The notes under the pieces: generated by a model
What the model saw: the letters and a program-made list of their open reading frames with translations, nothing else
Database searches by the model: none
Told to the model about the DNA's origin: nothing
Position numbers and translations under genes: made by a program
Shown: piece by piece, positions 35,128-44,200 of the stretch
Layout of the letters: every line of letters starts with the position of its first letter
Numbering within the stretch: position 1 is the first letter of the stretch
Assembly (NCBI GenBank): GCA_000733415.1
Contig: KL662191.1
Coordinates: 196,918-260,917, forward strand
Source of the DNA: [Leptolyngbya] sp. JSC-1
Lineage (GTDB): Bacteria > Cyanobacteriota > Cyanobacteriia > Elainellales > Elainellaceae
DNA length: 64,000 nucleotides
Direction: 5' to 3'

Positions 35128-36561
35128 ATGGGCGAATTGCTGCAAAAGGCGCGGTTTCCCGTCTGGATTAAGCGAAACTCCTTTCAGGCCAAGCTGTTTG
35201 TGTCCTATCTGTTGCTGACCGGGCTGGGTACGACACTGATGGCGGGCTATCTGCTGTGGTCCTTTCATGCCTACCACATGCGCACCCGGCAGACGGATCT
35301 AGAAAACTGGACTGCGGCCCTGAGTGAGAGTGTGGCTGACTCGCTGGCTGAACAAAACGTTGAGCGCGTCAGGCTGCTGGTGCAACGGTATGGAGCACCC
35401 GAAACCGTAATACTGCGAGTTTTTACCCCTGAGGGCCAACTGCTAGCAACTTCCAATCCCAACGATGTCCAAGTGACGGATTGGCTAAGCGTACCTGGGG
35501 TGAAGGAAGCCTTGCAGAATCAGACCACGAAGGGCGTGGCCAAGGGGGTTTTGTCGAATGACGACCGGCTCTACATTAATCGTCCGATTATCTATCAGGG
35601 GCAGATGCTGGGTGCGCTGCGGATGTCGATTACGCTGCAACAGTTTCAGCGCCAGTTTGCCTACCTGGTTTGGACCGTGTTGGGCGCGCTGTTGTTAACC
35701 GTTCTGTTGTGCGCCATTATTAGCGATCGCTTTGCGCACGGGCTGGCTAAACCGATTGAAATCATGCGCAACTTTGCGATTCGCATGGGCAGCGGTCACT
35801 TTGGCGACAAGCTCACGATCCGGCAAAGCAACGAGTTGGACCAGCTAGCGCTAGAGCTAAACCGCATGAGCGAACGGTTGGCTTCGTTAGATCAGGAACG
35901 GCGTGCCTTTCTAGCCAATGTCTCCCATGAGTTGCGCACACCCATCAGTAATGTCCAGGTAACGGTTGAAGCCCTGCGCAGCGGAGCCAACGAAGAACCC
36001 GAACTGCGCGACCGTTTTTTTCAAAACATTGAGGATGAAACCCGCCGTTTATCCCGATTAATTCACGACCTGCTGGATCTGGGACGACTGGAGGCTGGAG
36101 TGACGCTGCTAGAACGGCAAACCGTCGTTTTGCGTAATTTGATTGATCGGGCGATTCGGGCTGTGGAGTCGCGCATGCAGGCAAAAGGCTTAGGGATTCA
36201 AGCAAACATTGCCGATATTCAGCTTCAGGGCGATCCAGAACGGCTGCTGCAAGCTCTGCTGAATATTCTGGATAATGCGATCAAACATTCCAAATCAGAC
36301 TCGCAGGTGCAAATTTTCGCCTATCGGGAAGGAAAACAAGCGGTGATAACGATTCAGGATCAGGGTCCTGGAATTGCTCAGAATGTTCTGCCCCGCATTT
36401 TCGAGCAATTCTACACCGCTGACCCTTCACGCAAAGGCAGCAGCACCGGATTAGGCTTAGCGATTGCGCAACGAATTGTGGAAGCCCACGGTGGTCTGAT
36501 TACCGCCAGCAGCGAAGTGGGGCAGGGAGCCAGGTTTACGATTCGGTTGCCGATGGAGTGA
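35128..36561 (+). CDS. Membrane sensor histidine kinase
   Basis: This is a 477-residue kinase. Transmembrane segments at about residues 25-50 (LFVSYLLLTGLGTTLMAGYL) and 180-205 (LVWTVLGALLLTVLLCAIIS) enclose a periplasmic sensor of about 130 residues. A HAMP domain follows, then HisKA with the phosphorylated His in NVSHELRTPISN, and a HATPase domain with NILDNAIKHS, DQGPGIA and STGLGLAIAQR. It is paired with the upstream single-domain regulator. The signal is unknown. It is followed by a G-rich repeat array. Confidence 0.94.
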   Translation: MGELLQKARFPVWIKRNSFQAKLFVSYLLLTGLGTTLMAGYLLWSFHAYHMRTRQTDLENWTAALSESVADSLAEQNVERVRLLVQRYGAPETVILRVFTPEGQLLATSNPNDVQVTDWLSVPGVKEALQNQTTKGVAKGVLSNDDRLYINRPIIYQGQMLGALRMSITLQQFQRQFAYLVWTVLGALLLTVLLCAIISDRFAHGLAKPIEIMRNFAIRMGSGHFGDKLTIRQSNELDQLALELNRMSERLASLDQERRAFLANVSHELRTPISNVQVTVEALRSGANEEPELRDRFFQNIEDETRRLSRLIHDLLDLGRLEAGVTLLERQTVVLRNLIDRAIRAVESRMQAKGLGIQANIADIQLQGDPERLLQALLNILDNAIKHSKSDSQVQIFAYREGKQAVITIQDQGPGIAQNVLPRIFEQFYTADPSRKGSSTGLGLAIAQRIVEAHGGLITASSEVGQGARFTIRLPME

Positions 36562-36569
36562 ATGGGTGA

Positions 36570-36605
36570 GTGAGTGGGTAGGTGAGTGGGTAGGTGAGTG
36601 GGTGA
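36570..36605. repeat. 12-bp G-rich tandem repeat, three copies
   Basis: GTGAGTGGGTAG occurs twice, then GTGAGTGGGTGA, starting nine bases after the histidine kinase stop. The plus strand (the kinase transcript) is G-rich. The motif GGGTGAG here is the reverse complement of the CTCACCC heptamers at 36697-36758, so the two arrays form an interrupted inverted repeat between convergent genes. Confidence 0.9.
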
Positions 36606-36696
36606 GTTAGGGGTTCATAAAAGCTTCGGGCTAGTCTGCTTAACCGCAAGATCTTCCACCACAGCCCATGCACAAACTAAACCTAAAACTGCAAAA

Positions 36697-36758
36697 CTCA
36701 CCCTCACCCCTCATCCCTCACCCCTCACCCCTCACCCCTCACCCCTCACCCCTCACCC
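36697..36758. repeat. CTCACCC heptamer array entering the 3' end of cheB
   Basis: About nine copies of CTCACCC (one with a mismatch) occur between the convergent kinase and cheB genes. The last cheB codons (WRGEG) and its TGA stop are part of the repeat. On the minus strand it reads (GGGGTGA)n, at least five G4 runs with three-base spacers, the pattern expected of a G-quadruplex in the cheB transcript. Such short tandem heptamers are common in cyanobacteria. Confidence 0.92.
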
Positions 36759-37417
36759 CTCCACTCACTCCTGCTAGCAAAAAACCCAACAAGAAAGGGC
36801 GCAATCATCCGCAGGGGCAGAATTTTGGCGGCACGGGTGGCGGCGATGGCAGCATTGGGCATGGTGCGGTTTTCGGCGGTGCTGGGATCTTGAACGACAG
36901 CCAAACCCCCATAGGATTCGATTTTGGCTAAACCCTGGGCACCATCGGAACTAGCTCCGGTTAGGATCACACCAATCACGCGCTCGGCGTAGGCATTGGC
37001 GGCAGACTCAAACAAAACATCGATGGAAGGGCGGGCGTAGGTAACGGGAGCTTCGGTGGAAAGGGCAAAATGACCGGGTTCAATCAGCAGATGGTAGTCG
37101 GCGGGAGCCAGGTAGATGTGCCCAGCCACAATCGCCTGTTTGTCTTCGGCTTCAACCAGGGGCAGGGGACTCTCGTGTTGCAGAAAGGCGGCCAAATTGG
37201 CATCTTGGTGGCGGTGACGGTGCTGGGCGATGGCAATCGCGGCAGGAAAGTTTGGCTGTAAGCCTGACAAAATTACCTCTAGTGCCCGTAATCCGCCCAG
37301 CGACGCGCCGATCACAATCAGCTCAAAGGCGGTTGCTGGGGTGCGATTGACCAGCTCATGCCGGTCTGAGGTTTCCTGGCTTGAGTCTGGCCTCAACCTG
37401 TCGGGCTGGGAGCGCAT
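36746..37417 (-). CDS. cheB: Stand-alone CheB methylesterase domain
   Basis: CheB removes methyl groups from (or deamidates) glutamates of chemoreceptors. This 223-residue protein has only the catalytic domain: Ser in VIGASLGGLRAL, His in AIAQHRHRHQD and Asp in TGASSDGAQGL. The usual N-terminal receiver domain is absent, so activity is not controlled by direct phosphorylation. The last residues (EWRGEG) come from the heptamer repeat. Start ATG 37417 overlaps the cheR stop by one base (TGATG). It is the third gene of the poly-HAMP kinase operon; no chemoreceptor gene is nearby. Confidence 0.93.
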   Translation of the reverse strand: MRSQPDRLRPDSSQETSDRHELVNRTPATAFELIVIGASLGGLRALEVILSGLQPNFPAAIAIAQHRHRHQDANLAAFLQHESPLPLVEAEDKQAIVAGHIYLAPADYHLLIEPGHFALSTEAPVTYARPSIDVLFESAANAYAERVIGVILTGASSDGAQGLAKIESYGGLAVVQDPSTAENRTMPNAAIAATRAAKILPLRMIAPFLVGFFASRSEWRGEG

Positions 37418-38262
37418 CAGGCAACCCTCCGGTAGAGCTTTTCCTGGGCGTCCAGTTCCTCATAACAATGCTCAAACGGAGTCAGCTTCAGGGTTTCCTG
37501 TCGCCCCAAGCCCAATACCCCAAACATGCGCAAGCTTTCATACAGCAGCTTATGCACCTGCTCTTGCAAAACTTGGTTGAAGTAAATCAAGACATTGCGG
37601 CAGAGGATGACGTTGAACTCATTAAAGGACGCATCCGTAACCAAATTGTGATGGGAGAAAACAATGTTGGCTTTGAGAGACGAACGGAAAATCGCATTGT
37701 TGTAGGCGGCCGTGTAGTAGTTGGAAAAGGCGGACTTCCCCCCGGCCTGGAGGTAGAGTTGGGTGTACTCCTGCATCAAGTCGAGCGGAAAAATTCCCGC
37801 CTTGGCCTGCCGTACAACCGCTTCGTTCATGTCAGTGGCGTAAATGCGGCAACGGTCATACAGCCCTTCTTCTGCTAACAGAATTGCCATCGAGTACACC
37901 TCTTCGCCGGTAGAGCAGCCCGCATGCCAGATGCGGATGAATGGGTAGGTGCGCAGCAGGGGCACGGCTTTTTCCCTGAAGGCAACATAAAAGCCAGGGT
38001 CGCGGAACATGGCCGTGACATTCACCGAAAGCCCCATCAAAAAGCGCTCCATGCATTCGGGGTCATGCAGCACCTTTTCTTGCAGAGCCGAGATGGTGGC
38101 TAGTTTTTCAGCCCGCACCGCGTTCCAGATCCGGCGGCGCAGGGAGGCGATCGCATAGTCGCGGAAATCAAATCCGTAGTAGCGATACACCCCCTCTAGC
38201 AAGAGCTGGATCTCGATCTCTTCCAGTTCGTTCGGGTAGGTTTTTGGCGGCTGAAGCGACAT
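37417..38262 (-). CDS. cheR: CheR-type protein-glutamate methyltransferase
   Basis: CheR uses S-adenosylmethionine to methylate glutamates in chemoreceptor coiled coils. The 281-residue protein has the N-terminal helical domain, the catalytic motif FIRIWHAGCSTGEEVYSMAI, and later FNEFNVILCRNVLIYFN (acidic/aromatic AdoMet pocket). It lies four bp after the giant kinase gene and overlaps cheB by one base, so the three are translated from one message. Its natural target may be the kinase itself; see findings. Confidence 0.94.
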   Translation of the reverse strand: MSLQPPKTYPNELEEIEIQLLLEGVYRYYGFDFRDYAIASLRRRIWNAVRAEKLATISALQEKVLHDPECMERFLMGLSVNVTAMFRDPGFYVAFREKAVPLLRTYPFIRIWHAGCSTGEEVYSMAILLAEEGLYDRCRIYATDMNEAVVRQAKAGIFPLDLMQEYTQLYLQAGGKSAFSNYYTAAYNNAIFRSSLKANIVFSHHNLVTDASFNEFNVILCRNVLIYFNQVLQEQVHKLLYESLRMFGVLGLGRQETLKLTPFEHCYEELDAQEKLYRRVA

Positions 38263-38266
38263 GTGC

Positions 38267-41200
38267 TTACCGATAAAGCCAGACTCTTAGCAACGATAGC
38301 AGTTGCTCGGTGTCTACGGGTTTGGTGATGTAGTCAGAGGCTCCGGCTTCGATGCATTTTTCCCGATCGCCTTTCATCGCTTTGGCGGTGAGGGCAATCA
38401 TCGGCAGCGAGGCAAACTGCTCCATCTGGCGGATCGCTTGCATGGTCTGGTAGCCGTCCATTTCAGGCATCATCACGTCCATCAGCACAATGTCGATGTC
38501 CGGGTGGGTTTGCAGCATGGAGATGCCGTCGTTGCCATTTTCAGCATAGAGCACCTGCATCTGATAGCGCTCTAACAAACTGGTGAGGGCAAAGATGTTG
38601 CGGACATCATCATCCACAATCAGCACCTTTTTGCCGGCCAGGATCGGGTCGGTTTGCTGAAGCCGTTCCAGCATTTGCCGTTTGGGGGCAGGCAGGTTGG
38701 CCTGAATGCGATGCAGGAATAGGGCGGTTTCATCGAGCAGGCGTTCGGGCGAGCGCACGTCTTTGATGATCACGGTATCGGCGAGGCGACGCAGTTGGGT
38801 TTCTTCCTGCGCTGTTAATTCCTTGCCGGTGTAGACAATGATCGGAATCGAGATGGTGCCCCCGTTTGGCTCGGTTGAGGCCGCTACTGGAGATCCAACG
38901 CGCCGAATTTGCTCGATTAACTCAAAGCCGCTCATGTCGGGCAGGCCCAGATCCAGCACAATACAGTCGAAGCGGTTGGTTCGCAGCGCTTCTAGGGCTT
39001 CTGCTCCCGAACCGACAGCGGTACTGGCGACATCGCTATTGCCGATCAGTTCCATGATGCTCTGCCGCTGGATCTCGTCGTCTTCGATGATCAGCAGGTT
39101 TTTCACCGGACGTTCGATGAATTGCTTGATCGTGTTGAGGGCCTGGGCCAGCACCTCGGCACTGATCGGCTTTTGCTGATAGGCGATTGCCCCCTGCTGC
39201 AAACTGCGCTGAAGTCCTTCTTCGACCGACATTACATGCACCGGAATGTGGCGCGTGTTGGGGTCATGCTTGAGGCGATCCAGCACCATCCAGCCATCTA
39301 GAATCGGCAGTCGGATATCAAGAATGATGGCAGCGGGCTGAAACTCCTTCGCCATTGCCAGTCCGGCATCGCCGCGAGTCGCCACTAGTCCCTTGAAGCC
39401 CTGTTGCCGCACCATGTCGAGCAGAATGCGGGCGAAGTTGGTGTCATCTTCGATAATCAGCAGGGCGCGATCGCCGGGCTGAATGATTTCCCGATCGTCT
39501 TCTAGCTCGTTCTCCATCAGCAGCGTCACGGTGGTTTGCATCTGGGATGAAAGACCAGGTTGGGCTGGCGTGGAGTCTGGGGCGGGTTTGGAGGTCAACA
39601 AGCCATCTCTGGCGCGGGGACTGCCGGCAGGAATGTAAGCCTGGGGTAAGTAAAGGGTAAAGGTGCTGCCCTGACCCGGTGTGCTGGTGAGCCGAATCTC
39701 GCCACCCAAAAGCTGGGCAATTTCGCGGCTGATCGATAGCCCCAGTCCGGTGCCGCCATACTTGCGCGAGGTGGTGCCATCGGCCTGCTGGAAGGCTTCA
39801 AAAATCACCTGCTGCTTGTCGGGAGCAATGCCAATGCCAGTATCACTGACGGCAAAAGCAATCACCGTATCCGCCCGATTCAACGTTTCATGGTGAGAAC
39901 TCCAGCCCTGGGTGGCGACGCTGACGCTGAGGCTGACGCCGCCCTGCTCGGTAAACTTAAAGGCATTGGCCAGCAGGTTCTTCAGCACTTGCTGCAAGCG
40001 TTTCGGGTCGGTGTAGATTGCTCGCGGCAGATTGTCCGCAACGTTGATCGAAAAGTCGAGTTTCTTGTCGATTGCCACCTGCCGGAAGGTGCGCTCCAGA
40101 TAGGTTTGCAGATCGGTGAAGGGCGTCTGATCGATCTCGACTGACATAGTGCCAGACTCGATCTTAGCCAGGTCGAGAATGTCGTTAATCAGCTCCAGCA
40201 AATCGTTACCAGCCGAGTAGATGGTGCGGGCATGCTCGATCTGCTTGGCTGTTAGGTTGCCATCTCCGTTTTCGCTCAGCAGCCGTGCCAGAATCAGCAG
40301 GCTATTCAGCGGCGTCCGCAGTTCGTGGGACATGTTGGCCAGGAATTGAGATTTGTATTTAGAAGTCAGGGCCAACTGTTCGGCCTTTTCTTCTAGCGAC
40401 TGCCGCGCCTGCTCGATTTCCTGGTTCTTGCGCTCCACCTCGCGGTTTTGCAAAGCCAGCAGTTCGGCTTTTTCTTCTAGCTCTTCGTTGGTTTGCTGGA
40501 GTTGCTCTTGCTGACTCTTCAGCAATTCTTCGGACGCCTTCAGCGATTGGGCTTGCTGCTCTAGGCGCTTGTTGGTTTCGGTTAGCTCTTTCTGCTGGGT
40601 TTGCAGTTCTTCGGCCAGGGACTGGGACTGTTTCAGCAGTTCCTCGGTGCGCATGCTGGCGGCAATCGTATTCAGCACGATGGCGATACTCTCGGTCAAC
40701 TGGTCAAAGAAAGTGAGGTGAATTTCGCTGAAGCGGCGGAAGGAGGCCAGTTCAATCACCGCTGTCACCTGACCCTCAAACAGGACGGGCAGAACCACCG
40801 CATTTAAGGGAGTGGCTTCACCCAGACCAGAACTGATCTTGATGTAATCGTCGGGCACCTCGGTGAGCAGAATTCGCTCTTTCTCTAGGGCGCACTGACC
40901 CACCAGCCCTTCGCCCAAATGGAAGCGATTGGCCAGATGCTTGCGTTCCCGGTAGGCGTAGGTGCTGAGCAGCTTCAGGTACGGCTGATGTATTTCGCTG
41001 GACTCCATCAGGTAGAACACGCCATGCTGGGCCGAAACCAGGGGAGCCAGTTCGGAGAGGATGAGCTTGGACACGGTTTCCAGGTCGCGCTGCCCTTGCA
41101 GCATGCGGGTGAACTTGGCCAGGTTGGTCTTAAGCCAGTCTTGCTCGGTGTTCTTCTGGGTAGTTTCGCGCAGGTTGGCAATCATCTGGTTGATGTTGTC

Positions 41201-44200
41201 CTTCAGGACGGCAACTTCCCCTTCGGCCTCGACTGCAATCGAGCGGGTCAGGTCGCCCTTGGTCACAGCGGTGGCTACTTCGGCGATCGCCCGGAGCTGC
41301 GTCGTCAGGGTGGCCGCCAGTTCGTTCACGTTGTCCGTCAAGTGTCGCCAGGTTCCAGCCGCACCGGGTACCTTCGCCTGACCACCCAGTTTGCCTTCGA
41401 TCCCCACCTCGCGGGCCACTGTTGTCACCTGATCGGCAAAGGTCGCTAGCGTGTCGATCATCTCGTTGATGGTGTCCGCCAGGGTTTCGATTTCGCCCTT
41501 GGCTTCCAGCATCAGCTTGCGCTTCAAGTCGCCGTTGGCTACGGCAGTCACGACTTTGGCAATGCCGCGCACTTGGGCCGTCAGGTTGCTAGCCATGAAG
41601 TTCACGTTATCCGTGAGGTCCTTCCAGACGCCAGCCACCCCCATCACATTGGCCTGTCCGCCCAGTTTGCCTTCGGTGCCCACCTCACGGGCCACCCGCG
41701 TTACCTCCGAGGCAAAAGAGTTGAGCTGGTCCACCATCGTGTTGATCGTGTTCTTCAGGTCGAGGATCTCACCCTTCACATCCACCGTGATTTGCTTCGA
41801 GAGGTCGCCATTCGCCACGGCCTTTGTGACTTCGGCAATGTTGCGCACCTGCCCGGTCAAGTTGCTGGCCATCGAGTTGACGTTGTCGGTGAGGTCTTTC
41901 CAGGTACCGGCCACACCCCGCACGTAAGCTTGGACACCCAGTTTGCCTTCCGTTCCCACTTCCCGCGCCACCCGCGTTACTTCGGACGCAAAGGAGCTAA
42001 GCTGGTCCACCATGGTGTTAATCGTGTTCTTCAGCTCCAGGATTTCACCCTTCACGTCCACGGTGATTTTCTTGGACAGGTCGCCGTTCGCCACGGCAGT
42101 CGTCACTTCCGCAATGTTCCGCACCTGGGCCGTGAGCGAGCCTGCCATCGAGTTCACCGAATCAGTCAGGTCTTTCCAGGTACCCGCGACGCCAGGAACT
42201 TGGGCCTGCACGCCGAGTTTGCCTTCGGTGCCCACTTCCCGCGCCACCCGCGTCACCTCCGAGGCGAACGAATTGAGCTGGTCCACCATGGTGTTAATCG
42301 TGTCCTTCAGCTCCAGGATTTCACCCTTCACGTCCACGGTGATTTTCTTGGACAAGTCGCCGTTGGCTACTGCCGTCGTCACCGCCGCGATGTTGCGCAC
42401 TTGAGCAGTCAAACTACCCGCCATGAAGTTCACGGAATCGGTGAGGTCTTTCCAGGTGCCGGCCACGCCCCGCACATCAGCCTGCACACCTAACTTGCCT
42501 TCCGAACCCACTTCTCGCGCTACTTTAGTCACCTCCGAAGCGAAGGCACTGAGCTGGTCCACCATGATGTTGATCGTGTTCTTCAGCTCCAGGATTTCGC
42601 CTTTCACCTGCACAGTAATTTTCTTCGAGAGGTCGCCGTTAGCGATTGCCGTTGCCACCTCAGCAATATTCCGCACCTGTCCGGTCAGGTTACTGGCCAT
42701 CGAGTTGACGTTGTCGGTGAGGTCTTTCCAGGTACCGGCCACACCCCGGACTTCTGCCTGCACGCCCAACTTGCCTTCGGTGCCCACCTCACGGGCGACC
42801 CGCGTCACCTCTGAGGCAAAGGAACTGAGCTGGTCCACCATGGTGTTAATTGTATTTTTCAGCTCCAGGATTTCGCCCTTCACGTCCACGGTGATTTTCT
42901 TGGACAGGTCGCCGTTCGCTACAGCGGTTGTGACTTCGGCGATGTTGCGCACCTGCGCTGTCAGGTTGCCGGCCATCGAGTTGACCGAGTCAGTCAAGTC
43001 TTTCCAGGTACCCGCCACACCCCGGACTTCCGCCTGCACCCCCAGTTTGCCTTCGGTGCCCACCTCACGGGCGACCCGCGTCACCTCTGAGGCAAACGAG
43101 TTGAGCTGGTCCACCATGATGTTGATCGTGTTTTTCAGCTCCAGGATTTCACCCTTCACGTCCACGGTAATTTTCTTCGAGAGGTCGCCGTTCGCTACAG
43201 CGGTTGTGACTTCGGCAATATTCCGTACCTGAGCCGTGAGCGAGCCAGCCATGAAGTTCACCGAGTCGGTGAGGTCTTTCCAGGTGCCGGCCACGCCTCG
43301 CACTTCCGCTTGACCGCCCAGCTTACCTTCCGCACCCACTTCCCGCGCCACCCGCGTCACCTCTGAGGCAAAGGAGTTGAGCTGGTCCACCATGATATTG
43401 ACAGTGTTTTTCAGCTCCAGGATCTCGCCCTTCACATCCACGGTGATTTTCTTTGACAGGTCGCCGTTGGCTACTGCCGTTGTGACTTCGGCGATGTTGC
43501 GCACCTGCGCTGTCAGGTTGCCGGCCATCGAGTTGACCGAGTCGGTCAGGTCTTTCCAGGTACCCGCGACGCCAGGGACTTCTGCTTGTACGCCCAGCTT
43601 ACCTTCGGTACCCACTTCCCGCGCCACCCGCGTCACCTCCGAAGCAAAGGAGTTGAGCTGGTCCACCATCACATTGATCGTGTCCTTCAGCTCCAGGATC
43701 TCGCCCTTCACGTCCACAGTGATTTTCTTGGAGAGGTCGCCATTTGCCACCGCTGTGGTCACTTCCGCGATGTTGCGCACTTGAGCAGTCAAACTACCCG
43801 CCATGAAGTTCACGGAATCGGTGAGGTCTTTCCAGGTGCCGGCCACGCCCCGCACTTCCGCCTGTCCACCCAGCTTACCTTCCGCACCCACCTCACGGGC
43901 GACCCGCGTTACTTCGGACGCAAACGAGTTGAGCTGGTCCACCATGGTGTTGACGGTGTTTTTCAGCTCCAGGATCTCGCCCTTCACATCCACGGTGATT
44001 TTCTTCGAGAGGTCGCCGTTCGCTACAGCGGTTGTGACTTCCGCGATGTTGCGCACCTGCGCTGTCAGGTTGCCGGCCATCGAGTTGACCGAGTCGGTCA
44101 GGTCTTTCCAGGTACCCGCCACCCCAGAGACCTGAGCCTGCACGCCCAGCTTACCTTCGGTACCCACTTCCCGCGCCACCCGCGTTACTTCCGAAGCGAA

